DNA of 64,000 nt from Bacteroidales bacterium UBA3623 (GTDB lineage Bacteria; Bacteroidota; Bacteroidia; Bacteroidales; UBA932), in contig DFLI01000106.1 in assembly GCA_002373715.1 (NCBI GenBank), positions 20,087 through 84,086 of the forward strand, read 5' to 3'. Position 1 is the stretch's first letter, and each line of letters opens with the position of its first letter. The position numbers and the translations under genes are program-made. The notes below the pieces were generated by a model, which did not search any database, was not told the origin of the DNA, and saw only the letters and a list, made by a program, of their open reading frames with translations. Below, one piece after another: positions 26,301 through 33,869 of this stretch.

Positions 26301-26533
26301 TGCGTCTGATAGCCGACGCAGGAGACCTCGAGAACAGCACCTTTGGCCACACGGATGGAGAAAGCTCCGTCCACGTCGGTCATGGTACCATTGCCGGTTC
26401 CTGCCTCCACCACAAACGCTCCTACGATGGGCTGGTTGGCAGCATCCAGGACTACACCTTTAACGGAGAGTCCCTGAGCCATTGCAACCAGACTCAATCC
26501 TAAAGAAAGGATTAAGGTAGCAATTTTTTTCAT
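23387..26533 (-). CDS. SusC/RagA-family TonB-linked outer-membrane transporter
   Basis: 1048 residues. Signal peptide, an N-terminal carboxypeptidase-regulatory-like domain (SVKGVVLDAANQPIVGAFVVEAG...DVDGAFSIRV), the TonB-box region with LEETVVVGYGVQKK, the plug (GKVSGVQITQASGQPGSGSQIKIRGIGTVNNSDPLYIVDG) quoted here in pieces only by its hallmark ends, and a 22-strand barrel ending TITVGASITF. With SusD it imports oligosaccharides of the laminarin-like substrate. It is the first gene of the structural PUL, 200 nt downstream of the regulator's stop, from which it is insulated by a terminator. Confidence 0.96.
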   Translation of the reverse strand: MKKIATLILSLGLSLVAMAQGLSVKGVVLDAANQPIVGAFVVEAGTGNGTMTDVDGAFSIRVAKGAVLEVSCVGYQTQQVTVNGDQNLTVVLQDDTQMLEETVVVGYGVQKKSVVTASISKVDGEALNTVRASTVNDALKGKVSGVQITQASGQPGSGSQIKIRGIGTVNNSDPLYIVDGMPVDGGIDYLNPTDIASVEILKDAASAAIYGARAANGVVLVTTKNGKKGQASITYNGSYGWQNPWRKKEVLDATEYMVIMNEARINDGGAPLYTQAEIAAAGKGTDWQNETFNYNAPITQHQLSVSGGTEKATYFVSLGYFKQDGIVGGNYGKSNYDRLSIRSNNTYIPFESKDRNFLNKLTLSANIAYSNINATGITTNSEFGSILGSAVAFNPSIPVFASEAEGAAILAAHPTAIVASDGRVYSLPPTGYQELTNPVANLDTPSNTLYKTHKIVANFGAELDILPGLKFKTSYGVDLSFWRNRGYGFEQYKSSMNQTLTSWVNMGMNEGLRWQVENYFSYNKQFGKHNLSVVLGQSAMSYSYTYVSGSDYKLKESNPSMAYIDSAIGATDDERTSGGTGGYDYQRLASYFGRIDYNFDERYMVEFTIRRDGSSRFGPGHKWATFPAASVGWNLSNEPWFHAPSWINQIKFRASWGKNGNENIGNFRYASLMDTGQEYYFGNEGTNGTVQSGSSPAALANPTIRWEESEQLDLGFDTRLFGDKFTFGFDFYNKKTNGMLMDKPIPAYVGQGAPMSNLGDMRNWGYEFEIGWQQQVGDFHYSINANASLLRNRLINLGNESGEAVYQSNGASGVGDYVKGSNGEVWPYFYGMKTDGLFQNWDEVYAYKNKDGGLMQPNAQPGDVRFVDFNQDGYVNDDDRTKIGKGMPDWTYGITMAAEWKGIDLNLFFQGSIGNQIFDYSMRGDVPAMNRPAWILDRWIGEGTSNRIPRMTNANPNQNWRSSDLWVKDGSFMRLKTAQIGYTLPAKILRAVFIKNLRFYVAGENLLTFTKYDGFDPEMASDGYTTIGVDRGIYPQSRTITVGASITF

Positions 26534-26605
26534 ACGCGTTTGGATTAGTTGTGCGTTTTTTGGTTATTTGTTAATTAATTGGGTTTTGCGACACTGGGTC
26601 TGGTG

Positions 26606-26613
26606 CAAAAATA
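26606..26613 (-). promoter_or_regulatory. -7 element of the susC promoter
   Basis: Minus strand TATTTTTG, 72 nt before the susC ATG. No good -33 TTTG at 19-21 nt, as expected if the promoter depends on the PUL activator. The stretch 26534-26605 has no other recognised signal. Confidence 0.5.
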
Positions 26614-26660
26614 TGGAGTTTATTTATAGGGCCTGCTCTTTGGAAAACAAAAGTAGTGGG

Positions 26661-26694
26661 ATTAAAAATAAAACCGCCTGAAAAACAGGCGGTT
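26661..26694 (-). terminator. Terminator after the PUL regulator gene
   Basis: Minus strand stem AACCGCCTG (26694-26686) / CAGGCGGTT (26680-26672), loop TTTTT, followed by TTATTTTTAAT. It separates the regulator from the susC promoter. Confidence 0.85.
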
Positions 26695-26734
26695 ATTTGT
26701 TACAAAATGAATTGGAAAAGTAGTGAACGATTAG

Positions 26735-28369
26735 TTACTTTCCCAGGGCTTTCACTCTTTCTTCGAAGGTTTCGCGGTCTCCCAGACCAGCATTTTTTAT
26801 GGCTACTTTGTAGTTATAAATGGTGCTCACGGAGTAATCCAACATGGAGGCAATCTTCTTACTGTCGTCCACACCCAGAAGGATTAAGGCAAAGACGCGC
26901 TGCTCTGTGGTGAGTTTTCCTTCGGGCGGAATCACGCGGGCTTCTTCTTTAAGAAGAGAATTAAACTGTGATACAAAGTTGGGATACAGGGCCAGGAACG
27001 TATTGTCGAAGGTTTCATAGAATTCTTCCCTGGCTTTCTCCGAGCGGCCGCTGATGGATAGCTCTTTGAGCAGCTGGTCTGCTTTACCCTGCTTTAGAAG
27101 GTTACGGAAACGGTTGTCTTCTGTACGAATAACGGAAATCTGGCCGGAAAGGCCCTGCAGGAAATTCACAATATACTTTTCCTTCACCCGGCCGGCTTCC
27201 AAGATTTGTTCGTTCAGGCCATTGAGAGTAGCATTGGCCTGTGCCAAAGAAGCGTTGCTCGCCTCCAAATCTCGACTCATTCGGGCCAATTTGCGTGAAC
27301 GGCGCACCCAAAGGCGCGTAAGAATAGAGAGTACCAGCACCAGAAAAGCCAGAAAAACGGCAGCTATCTTGCTGGTTCGGCTCACGTGGTCCTGCCTGCG
27401 CGAATAAGCATCTTCCACTTCCATCAGGAAACGGGAAATTTGCCAGGGGCGAAGTTTTGCATTATAGGAAAGGGCATCCTCCTGCGCAATTCGCAGATAG
27501 CGAAACGAGCGGTCCACGTCCGTGGAAAGAATGAGCTGGGCCACCATAGTGAGAGATGCGTAGTCCCTCACGGCATTAATCAAGTCACACTCCGCCGATT
27601 TGATGAGCCAATACATCCTTTCGGCCTGGTCTCCCCTCCTCTCGGCAATTTCTGACTGAAAGAAGGCGTGGATGGCGAAATCTCTGTCCTCAGGTTTCAC
27701 ACTCTGAACCAGAATACGACTCACGCTGTCTGCCTGGTCTATGCGCCCTTCATCCAGGAACTGGTCTCTTAGCAGGGCACGCCAGCGGGCGGAATGGGCG
27801 GGAAGTGTTTCAAGAAGCCGGGAGCGAAAAGTGGCGGCCGGCGGGATGGACATACGTTCCACCATGCCGGAGTTGCCCGCCATATCCTTGCTGTAATCGT
27901 AAAGTGTCCAGTAATACTCTGCCTTCAGCTCTTCCGACAAAGAGGCTGTGTCTATTTGGTTGTAGAGGATTTGGGTGGCCTCCAGGTAGTTACCGGCCTT
28001 GTCGTACAGATGGCCCAGCATAATGGAAGCCTGGTTGTGGCGGTCCCTGTCGGCCATTTTGGTAGCCAGAGCCTGACACTGTTTCAAATAGGCTTGGGTG
28101 GAATCAAAGCTGAACGCGAAATACTCGGTGGCCGTTAACATATCCAGCTCATATCGCCGGACCGGATCTGTGGTGGCCAGGGCCAGCTGTCTGTAAACAT
28201 CCAGTTGGTTTTCCTTTTTGGCGGCATACGCCTCCCGCAGCGCCAGGTAGCCGTCCAGTTCGTTCAGCAGGGCCTGTGTCTTGCGGTCTGTATGCGGTTG
28301 CGCCAGGCAGGAGACGGCCAGAAAGGCCGTCGCCACCCAACGTCCAATATGGCGGATGCTACGATGCAT
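26735..28369 (-). CDS. SusR-like PUL regulator (TPR sensor, one TM helix, DUF6377/HTH output)
   Basis: 544 residues. A signal-like N-terminus is followed by a periplasmic helical repeat region (about 25-325, TPR-like), a TM helix at about 328-352 (IAAVFLAFLVLVLSILTRLWV) and a coiled coil (about 355-405, RKLARMSRDLEASNASLAQANATLNGLNEQ in part). The C-terminal DUF6377-type region ends with a LuxR-like helix-turn-helix (LTTEQRVFALILLGVDDSKKIASMLDYSVSTIYNYKVAIKN in part). This is the architecture of SusR: periplasmic sugar sensing with a cytosolic DNA-binding end. It lies immediately upstream of and co-oriented with the PUL. The -7 element TATCTTTG ends 4 nt before the ATG. Confidence 0.9.
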   Translation of the reverse strand: MHRSIRHIGRWVATAFLAVSCLAQPHTDRKTQALLNELDGYLALREAYAAKKENQLDVYRQLALATTDPVRRYELDMLTATEYFAFSFDSTQAYLKQCQALATKMADRDRHNQASIMLGHLYDKAGNYLEATQILYNQIDTASLSEELKAEYYWTLYDYSKDMAGNSGMVERMSIPPAATFRSRLLETLPAHSARWRALLRDQFLDEGRIDQADSVSRILVQSVKPEDRDFAIHAFFQSEIAERRGDQAERMYWLIKSAECDLINAVRDYASLTMVAQLILSTDVDRSFRYLRIAQEDALSYNAKLRPWQISRFLMEVEDAYSRRQDHVSRTSKIAAVFLAFLVLVLSILTRLWVRRSRKLARMSRDLEASNASLAQANATLNGLNEQILEAGRVKEKYIVNFLQGLSGQISVIRTEDNRFRNLLKQGKADQLLKELSISGRSEKAREEFYETFDNTFLALYPNFVSQFNSLLKEEARVIPPEGKLTTEQRVFALILLGVDDSKKIASMLDYSVSTIYNYKVAIKNAGLGDRETFEERVKALGK

Positions 28370-28373
28370 ACCG

Positions 28374-28381
28374 CAAAGATA
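28374..28381 (-). promoter_or_regulatory. -7 element of the PUL regulator gene (leaderless)
   Basis: Minus strand TATCTTTG, then CGGT and ATG at 28369. It falls in the 24-nt gap after the neighbouring outer-membrane protein gene. Confidence 0.5.
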
Positions 28382-28393
28382 ATGAATTCTTTA

Positions 28394-28990
28394 CTAGAAA
28401 ATGTACTGGACACCCAGCTTGAGCTGGCTGTGATGGCACTTCTCGTTGGCAGAGGCAAGGCGGTCCAGAAGGCCGTAGTCAAAGCCCAGAGCCACACGGA
28501 TGTGCTCGATGATGTCAATGCCTACGCCAAAGCCGAACATTACGTCGAAGCGGCGGAGATCCTTGTTGGTGTCGTAGTTGCTGGTGGTTCCGGATGCGTG
28601 GGCGTCAATGGATACCAGATTGACCGACAGCACGGGGCCGGTAAACAGGAACAGGTTGTTACGGCCGCCCACAGGGATGTCGAAACGGGCGCGTACGGGA
28701 ACGTCCAGGTAGATTTCTCCCAGGTTGAGAGCGTCGTTACCGCCAAAATGGTAACCGGCAACACCTGTAAGGGAGGCGCCGGCGGCCACGCCGAATACCT
28801 TGCTCACCGGGAAAGTGGCCTCAAAATCGATGGACAGGCCGGGAGCGACAGCTGCTTTGCTTTCATTGTCGCCGTGGAATACATAGCCGTGGGAGGAGGT
28901 TCCTGCACCAATGCTGAACTTCTGGGCAAAGAGCTTCTGGGCGGGCACAAAGGCCAGCGCGAAGCAGAGGATAGCAATCAATTTCTTCAT
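28394..28990 (-). CDS. Small outer-membrane beta-barrel protein
   Basis: 198 residues: signal peptide MKKLIAILCFALAFVPAQKLFAQ, then alternating amphipathic strands with glycine/aromatic girdles (FGVAAGASLTGVAGYHFGG, VPVRARFDIPVGGRNNLFLFTGP, MFGFGVGIDIIEHIRVALGFDYGL) ending in the barrel-type C-terminus KLGVQYIF, with a terminal Phe for BAM recognition. Family: porT/OMP_b-brl-like. It lies just downstream of the suf cluster and just upstream of the PUL regulator; no specific link to either can be shown. Confidence 0.8.
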   Translation of the reverse strand: MKKLIAILCFALAFVPAQKLFAQKFSIGAGTSSHGYVFHGDNESKAAVAPGLSIDFEATFPVSKVFGVAAGASLTGVAGYHFGGNDALNLGEIYLDVPVRARFDIPVGGRNNLFLFTGPVLSVNLVSIDAHASGTTSNYDTNKDLRRFDVMFGFGVGIDIIEHIRVALGFDYGLLDRLASANEKCHHSQLKLGVQYIF

Positions 28991-29003
28991 AATCGGGTTT
29001 AAT

Positions 29004-29588
29004 TTAAAGGGTTCTGATGGCTTGTTCTATTTCTTCTTCCCGGCCTTCCGGTACCACCGGAGACAGGAAGGATAACATCTGGAGGGTTTTGGCCTCGGAT
29101 TCCGGAATGCCGCGGGAGCGCATGTAAAAGAGCTCGTCTTCATTGAGTTGGCCGACGGTGGCCCCGTGGGAGCACTTCACATCATCGGCATAGATTTCCA
29201 GCTGGGGCTGGGTGGTCACTTTCGCTTCCGGGGTGAGCACAATGTTGTGGTTCTCCTGATAGGCTTCCGTCTGCTGGGCTTCCGGGGCCACCACAATGGT
29301 GCCGTGGAAACTTACCTGGGCCTCTCCGCCGGCAATGCCGTTGAACAGCTGGGTGCTCTTGCAGCCCGGGGCGCAGTGATGCATCACTATGCGGAAGTTC
29401 ACCTTTTCATCGGCCTTGCACAGATACAAGCCCTTGAGATGGGCCTCGGCTCCCGGACCCAGGAGGTCCACAGACACGTCTATGTCCCGCGATTCTCCCG
29501 GCAGCACCACGAACTGCAGGTTCAGGACCTCTCCGGCCTGTACCTGGTATTGCCCTTTCGGGGGTGCGATATAATGTCCGTGGCCCAT
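29004..29588 (-). CDS. sufD: SufD-like Fe-S assembly protein, short form
   Basis: 194 residues from MGHGHYIAPPKGQYQVQAGE, starting 1 nt after the sufC stop. The SufB/SufD beta-helix core and the C-terminal hallmark are present (QLEIYADDVKCSHGATVGQLNEDELFYMRSRGI, quoted by its key parts: Cys and His in KCSHGATVG). SufD is normally about 430-450 residues; the N-terminal helical domain and half of the beta-helix are absent here, and no frameshifted remnant lies upstream because sufC abuts directly. SufD pairs with SufB and SufC in the scaffold complex for Fe-S clusters. The longer frame to 29624 would overlap sufC by 35 nt and is less likely. Confidence 0.88.
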   Translation of the reverse strand: MGHGHYIAPPKGQYQVQAGEVLNLQFVVLPGESRDIDVSVDLLGPGAEAHLKGLYLCKADEKVNFRIVMHHCAPGCKSTQLFNGIAGGEAQVSFHGTIVVAPEAQQTEAYQENHNIVLTPEAKVTTQPQLEIYADDVKCSHGATVGQLNEDELFYMRSRGIPESEAKTLQMLSFLSPVVPEGREEEIEQAIRTL

Positions 29589-29589
29589 G

Positions 29590-30333
29590 CTAGAACTGGT
29601 CAAATCCCTTGGTTTCAATGGCATCGATGAGTTCCCGGCCGCCGGTTTTCACTATCTGGCCGGCCTTGAGCACGTGCACCACGTCCGGCTGCACGTATTC
29701 CAGAAGCTTCTGGTAGTGAGTGACGATGATGGCGCTCTTGGAAGGGCTTCGGAGGGCATTGACGCCATCGGCCACAATCTTGAGAGCATCTACGTCCAGG
29801 CCGCTGTCGGTCTCGTCCAGGAGGGAGAGATCCGGCTCCAGCAGGGCCATCTGGAAGATTTCGTTGCGTTTCTTTTCACCGCCGCTGAAGCCCACGTTCA
29901 CTTCCCGTTTGGCGAATTCCGGCTTCATCTGCACGAAGGCCATCTTCTCCTTCATGAGTTTGAGGAAGTCTCCGGCTTTCATTTCGGGCTGCCCGGCAGC
30001 CTTGCGCTTGGCGTTCACCGCGGCTTTCATGAAGGCGGTAATGGTGACGCCGGGGATTTCCACCGGGTACTGGAAACTGAGGAACAGGCCGGCCCAGGCG
30101 CGCTCTTCGGGTGCCATGGCCAGCAAATCCTGTCCTTTATACAGGATGCTTCCCTCTGTAACCTCGTAACCGGGTTTACCCGTGAGCACGGCTCCCAGGG
30201 TGCTTTTTCCGGCACCGTTGGGGCCCATGATGGCGTGCACCTCTCCGGGGCCTATCTCCAAATTGATTCCCCGAAGGATTTCCTTGTCTTCTACACGGGC
30301 GTGCAGGTTGTGTATTTCAAGCAACTTATCCAT
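29590..30333 (-). CDS. sufC: Fe-S cluster assembly ATPase SufC
   Basis: 247-residue ABC-type ATPase of the SufBC(D) scaffold. Walker A GPNGAGKSTL (about 37-46), signature region GFSGGEKKRNEIFQMALLEPDLSLLDE, D-loop SGLDVDALKIVADGVN and the H-loop histidine in AIIVTHYQKLL. Length and the EKKRNE form of the signature are specific to SufC. The ATG overlaps the end of pnuC by 8 nt. Confidence 0.97.
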   Translation of the reverse strand: MDKLLEIHNLHARVEDKEILRGINLEIGPGEVHAIMGPNGAGKSTLGAVLTGKPGYEVTEGSILYKGQDLLAMAPEERAWAGLFLSFQYPVEIPGVTITAFMKAAVNAKRKAAGQPEMKAGDFLKLMKEKMAFVQMKPEFAKREVNVGFSGGEKKRNEIFQMALLEPDLSLLDETDSGLDVDALKIVADGVNALRSPSKSAIIVTHYQKLLEYVQPDVVHVLKAGQIVKTGGRELIDAIETKGFDQF

Positions 30334-30958
30334 TCTTTCTATATAACTTGATCCAGGTGATGAGCGACCACAGGCCGTTCACCAGGTAAAGGGTGCACAC
30401 AATGGGCATGAATACGTTGCCCACGCTCAGGTGCAGGATGATTTGCGTAACATTCACCGCCAGCCACACAATCCAGCAATCCCACTTCTTGAGGGAACTC
30501 AGAAGCTGGGCCAGCAGGATGAGGGCCGTCACCACGGAATCCAGGTAGGGGTGAGGGTCTGAGGGGAAGAGCGTATCCAGCAGCCAGCCCCAGGCAAAGG
30601 CCACCAGCAGCACGCCCAATACGCAGAGCACCCGTTCCTGGCCGCTGAGCATGGAGACCCGCAGGGACTTGTGGTCCTGTGAGCTGCGTTCCGAGCTCTT
30701 GGGATGCGTCCAGTGATAGTGGCCCATGATATTGATAGCCAGCGACACTGGCTGCAGCAGCAGGTTGGCGTACAGGTTCTTGTTCCAGAAAAGCAGGAAC
30801 AGGGCGGCCGTGTACAGGTAGCCCACCCAGAAGTTGTATTTGGAGTTTCGGCCGGCCAGGAACACGCAGGTAAGACCCAGCAGGGAGCTCACAAAGTCTA
30901 TGAGCAGTACCGGGCGGCCCGCCAACTCAAAGAGTACTATGTCTAACCAATCAAACAT
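30326..30958 (-). CDS. pnuC: PnuC-family transporter (nicotinamide riboside or related vitamin)
   Basis: 210 residues with about seven hydrophobic helices. PnuC hallmarks include NFWVGYLYTAALFLLFWNKNLYANLL, INIMGHYHWTHP and the substrate-pocket segment KKWDCWIVWLAVNVTQIIL near the C-terminus. PnuC proteins take up nicotinamide riboside by facilitated diffusion coupled to phosphorylation; Bacteroidetes also have thiamine-specific (PnuT) relatives, and no NadR-type kinase, thiamine gene or TPP riboswitch is seen here. Unusually, it is embedded in the suf operon between sufB (21-nt gap) and sufC (8-nt overlap). Confidence 0.88.
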   Translation of the reverse strand: MFDWLDIVLFELAGRPVLLIDFVSSLLGLTCVFLAGRNSKYNFWVGYLYTAALFLLFWNKNLYANLLLQPVSLAINIMGHYHWTHPKSSERSSQDHKSLRVSMLSGQERVLCVLGVLLVAFAWGWLLDTLFPSDPHPYLDSVVTALILLAQLLSSLKKWDCWIVWLAVNVTQIILHLSVGNVFMPIVCTLYLVNGLWSLITWIKLYRKNG

Positions 30959-30979
30959 ATTTATATTCAGTTCGTTTTA

Positions 30980-32422
30980 TTATCCTACGGAGCCTTCCAG
31001 GGATACCTGCAGGAGCTTCTGGGCCTCAACGGCAAATTCCATGGGGAGACGGCTCAGAACTTCGCGGGCATAACCATTCACAATAAGGCCGACAGCATCC
31101 TCCGGGCCAATTCCACGCTGGTTGCAATAGAACAGCTGGTCTTCGGAAATCTTGGAGGTGGTGGCCTCGTGCTCTACCGTAGCCGTGGGGTTCTGGCTTT
31201 GGATCACGGGGAAGGTATGGGCCCCGCAGCGGGAGCCGATGAGCAGGCTGTCGCACTGGGAGAAGTTACGGGCATTCTGCGCGTTCTTGCCCATGCGCAC
31301 CAGGCCGCGGTAGCTGTTTTGGCTAACGCCGGCCGATATGCCCTTGCTCACGATGCGGCTCTTGGTGCCCCGGCCTAGGTGGACCATCTTGGTGCCCGTG
31401 TCGGCCTGCTGGTGATTGTTGGTGACGGCAACGGAGTAGAACTCGCTGCTGCTATAATCTCCTTTTAGTATAGTAGAGGGGTATTTCCAGGTGATGGCGC
31501 TACCGGTTTCCACCTGCGTCCAGCTCAGGTGACTTCCGTCTCCCTTGCAGATTCCGCGCTTGGTCACCAGGTTCAGGATGCCGCCTTTGCCTTCGGCATC
31601 TCCGGGGTACCAGTTCTGCACGGTGGAATATTTGACATCGGCCCCTTTCTCTACTATGATTTCCACTACGGCGGCATGCAACTGCTGTTCGTCTCGCATG
31701 GGGGCGGTACAACCTTCCATGTAGCTTACGTAGGAGTCTTCATCGGCCACTATGAGCGTGCGCTCGAACTGGCCGGTGCCCTTTGCGTTAATGCGGAAGT
31801 AGCTGCTAAGCTCCATGGGGCAGCGGACGCCCTTGGGGATGTAGCAGAAGGAACCGTCGGAGAAGACGGCGCTATTCAGCGCGGCAAAGTAGTTGTCGGA
31901 AGCCGGCACCACGGAGGCTAAGTACTTGCGTACCAGGTCCGGATGCTCTTTCACGGCCTCGGAGAAACTGCAGAAGATGATGCCTTTTTCCGCCAGGGTT
32001 TTGCGGAAGGTGGTGGTAACCGAAACGGAATCGAAAACCGCGTCCACGGCCACTACGCCCGCCAGCACATCCCGCTCCTTGAGGGGAATGCCCAGCTTGT
32101 CAAAGGTTTCGGCCAGCTTGGGGTCTATCTCCTTGGGACGGTCCTTGTCTTTCTTGGGGGCCGCAAAGTAGATAATGTCCTGAAAATCAATTTCCGGCAT
32201 GTCCAGGTGCGCCCAGTCCGGCTGCGGCATATTCTGCCATTTGCGAAGGGCGTCCAGACGGAATTCCAGCAGCCACTGAGGCTCTTCCTTCCGGGCCGAT
32301 ATCATGCGCACAATCTCCTCGTTCAGGCCCTTGGGGATGAACTCCTGCTCCACGTCGGTTACAAAGCCTTCTTTGTACTCGCCGGAAGTGAACTCCTGTA
32401 TGATTTTCTTGTCTTCGGACAT
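30980..32422 (-). CDS. sufB: Fe-S cluster assembly protein SufB
   Basis: 480 residues from [20 protein letters not shown]. SufB core features include GIFFCSF-type [20 protein letters not shown], the beta-helix core with [26 protein letters not shown] (in part), and the C-terminal [22 protein letters not shown] with the scaffold Cys. The scaffold receives sulfur and iron with SufC and SufD. The longer open frame upstream is excluded because TATCTTTG (32430-32437) would lie inside it. Two ATGs (32428 and 32422) follow that element; the second gives 7-nt spacing. No SufS or SufE is in the window. Confidence 0.96.
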   Translation of the reverse strand: MSEDKKIIQEFTSGEYKEGFVTDVEQEFIPKGLNEEIVRMISARKEEPQWLLEFRLDALRKWQNMPQPDWAHLDMPEIDFQDIIYFAAPKKDKDRPKEIDPKLAETFDKLGIPLKERDVLAGVVAVDAVFDSVSVTTTFRKTLAEKGIIFCSFSEAVKEHPDLVRKYLASVVPASDNYFAALNSAVFSDGSFCYIPKGVRCPMELSSYFRINAKGTGQFERTLIVADEDSYVSYMEGCTAPMRDEQQLHAAVVEIIVEKGADVKYSTVQNWYPGDAEGKGGILNLVTKRGICKGDGSHLSWTQVETGSAITWKYPSTILKGDYSSSEFYSVAVTNNHQQADTGTKMVHLGRGTKSRIVSKGISAGVSQNSYRGLVRMGKNAQNARNFSQCDSLLIGSRCGAHTFPVIQSQNPTATVEHEATTSKISEDQLFYCNQRGIGPEDAVGLIVNGYAREVLSRLPMEFAVEAQKLLQVSLEGSVG

Positions 32423-32429
32423 AACCATA

Positions 32430-32437
32430 CAAAGATA
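32430..32437 (-). promoter_or_regulatory. -7 element of the suf operon promoter
   Basis: Minus strand TATCTTTG followed by TATGGTT and ATG at 32422; transcript essentially leaderless. The -33 match is poor. Confidence 0.5.
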
Positions 32438-32468
32438 CTGCTTTTTTTGAAAACTGCCGGGGCACAAA

Positions 32469-32492
32469 AAAAGAGGCCGTACGGTCTCTTTT
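32469..32492 (-). terminator. Terminator between the MotA/ExbB-like gene and sufB
   Basis: Stem AAAAGAGGCCG (32469-32479) / CGGTCTCTTTT (32482-32492) with one G·T pair. On the minus strand it is followed by a run of T (TTTTTTTGTG). Confidence 0.8.
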
Positions 32493-32496
32493 GGAT

Positions 32497-32886
32497 TTAA
32501 ATCCTCGGTTTTTGTATCACCCGTATCACCAGGGAGATGAAGTAGACGATGAGGCCATAAAAGGTGCCTATCATAGCCACTCGTATACCTCCGCAAATAA
32601 CGGAAAAGGGGGCATCACCAACGATTTGAATGGCCCCGAACATTTGATATAAACCGCTAAGAGTCCAAAAAATGGCAAAGACAAGGGCGCCCAGGCCAAT
32701 TTCTTTCACCCATTTGGGGGCCTTCCAGGCTGCAATGAAAAGGCCGATGAGGAAAATGGTAATCACAATCATTCCTCCCATTCCGCCCTCTACGAAGGTT
32801 TGGGTAAGGGACCAGCCGGGCTCCTCCATGATCTCCGGCTGGGCCACGCCCAGGGAGTCCACTACGTAATAGAGTTCTTCTTTCAT
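32497..32886 (-). CDS. Small membrane protein, MotA/TolQ/ExbB-like
   Basis: 129 residues from [20 protein letters not shown], with three hydrophobic helices ([57 protein letters not shown]). The last helix pair and the preceding [21 protein letters not shown] recall the ion-conducting core of MotA/TolQ/ExbB proton channels, but the protein is far shorter than ExbB (about 230 residues) and no ExbD partner is adjacent. The start is fixed by a good promoter 24 nt upstream. It is a single-gene unit, closed by the terminator before sufB. Function is not assigned beyond the family resemblance. Confidence 0.6.
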   Translation of the reverse strand: MKEELYYVVDSLGVAQPEIMEEPGWSLTQTFVEGGMGGMIVITIFLIGLFIAAWKAPKWVKEIGLGALVFAIFWTLSGLYQMFGAIQIVGDAPFSVICGGIRVAMIGTFYGLIVYFISLVIRVIQKPRI

Positions 32887-32910
32887 AAAAATTCGCGTTT
32901 TGGTTTGCTG

Positions 32911-32943
32911 CAAAGTTACGCAGGGCCCGCCCTTATTTCCAAA
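32911..32943 (-). promoter_or_regulatory. Promoter of the MotA/ExbB-like gene
   Basis: Minus strand TTTG (32943-32940), 21-nt spacer, TAACTTTG (32918-32911); ATG at 32886. Confidence 0.65.
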
Positions 32944-32992
32944 ATTGAAACCCCTTCCGGCCCTGTCAAAACCCACTCTGGAACATTTTGGC

Positions 32993-33023
32993 TTGCAGAC
33001 GAAAGGGAAATAACGTATTTTTG
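32993..33023 (+). promoter_or_regulatory. Promoter of the LytTR membrane regulator (leaderless)
   Basis: TTG at 32993-32995, 20-nt spacer, TATTTTTG at 33016-33023, then TACTGC and ATG at 33030. The upstream in-frame ATG at 32988 precedes the promoter and is not used. Confidence 0.65.
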
Positions 33024-33029
33024 TACTGC

Positions 33030-33731
33030 ATGAGAGTACTCGGAAGAATAGCCTATTGGATTTTGGCGGTAGCCCTGCTGGCCGTCATCCTGGTGAGCCT
33101 GGATTATACTCCGGGCCAGGCCATTCTCATCGGCCTTGTCTTCTGCCCTTGCGCCCTGGCGCTGGAGATTTTGATGCCCAAGGCACATCGGCCCATAGAT
33201 AAAGTGTACTTGTCTTTGGCCGTCCTGCTCACGGTGGTTCTGCTCATCGTAACACTTCACCAGTTTGTGTGGACCACCATTACTCAGGGCTATGTGCATG
33301 CCCAGAAAGACGTGCCTCCCATGCTCATCAATCCGGTTTTCCTGGCCCTTATTCTCACGGTCCTTTCCATCGGAGACTATTTCTGGGCCCGGTGGCTTTC
33401 CCGGAAATACCCCCTCTCCGAGCGGGATATAACCTTCTTCTCCGACAGGAAAAGCGTCACGCTCAAGGTGGCCGATATCGCCTATATCGAATCAAACGAC
33501 ACGGAGGTTAAGGTGATCACCCTGACCGGGGACACCTATCGAAACAAGACCGGCATCAGCCAGTGGGAGAACCTTTTGGGCGAAGGCTTCCTCCGCATCC
33601 ACCGCTCCTACCTGGTGAACCGCTCTCACGCCCGCATGTCCACTCCGGACACCGTTTCCGTGGGCCCTGCCGAACTCCCCGTCTCCCGAAAATACAAAGA
33701 TGCCGTCCTTCAGGCCGGGTTGGAAGCCTAA
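33030..33731 (+). CDS. Membrane-anchored LytTR-domain transcriptional regulator
   Basis: 233 residues from MRVLGRIAYWILAVALLAVI. Four predicted TM helices occupy about residues 5-130 (IAYWILAVALLAVILVSL, AILIGLVFCPCALALEIL, VYLSLAVLLTVVLLIVTL, NPVFLALILTVLSIGDYFW). A C-terminal LytTR DNA-binding domain follows (about 140-230: ITFFSDRKSVTLKVADIAYIESNDTEVKV and GEGFLRIHRSYLVNRSHA, in part). LytTR normally follows a response-regulator receiver; here it is fused to membrane helices, so DNA binding would occur at the membrane with direct sensing and no kinase. Target genes are unknown; the divergent MotA/ExbB-like gene is a candidate. Confidence 0.87.
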   Translation: MRVLGRIAYWILAVALLAVILVSLDYTPGQAILIGLVFCPCALALEILMPKAHRPIDKVYLSLAVLLTVVLLIVTLHQFVWTTITQGYVHAQKDVPPMLINPVFLALILTVLSIGDYFWARWLSRKYPLSERDITFFSDRKSVTLKVADIAYIESNDTEVKVITLTGDTYRNKTGISQWENLLGEGFLRIHRSYLVNRSHARMSTPDTVSVGPAELPVSRKYKDAVLQAGLEA

Positions 33732-33818
33732 CCGTGGTATTCTCGAACCTTTTGTTGGAGGGTCTTGAGCGGTTGTGGGGAGTGCATGAGTTTTTGCCGG
33801 ATCCGAAGCATTTTCCTC

Positions 33819-33849
33819 TTGCAACAGAAGATTCTGTTTCGTAGATTTG
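33819..33849 (+). promoter_or_regulatory. Promoter of the DinD/Bro-N gene
   Basis: TTG at 33819-33821, exactly 20 nt, then TAGATTTG at 33842-33849. It fixes the gene start downstream of 33856 and shows that the island gene carries a host-type promoter. Confidence 0.65.
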
Positions 33850-33869
33850 TAGAACTAACACATATGGTT

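Noticed and set aside
24194..26503. Open frame of 769 codons on the plus strand
   Set aside because: Antisense to susC; no signal peptide or recognisable domain, and similar antisense frames occur opposite several well-identified genes (for example 17335-18474 and 38455-39915).
30959..32500. TPP or other vitamin riboswitch ahead of pnuC
   Set aside because: pnuC lies 21 nt after sufB and the suf promoter gives an almost leaderless transcript, so there is no room for an aptamer.
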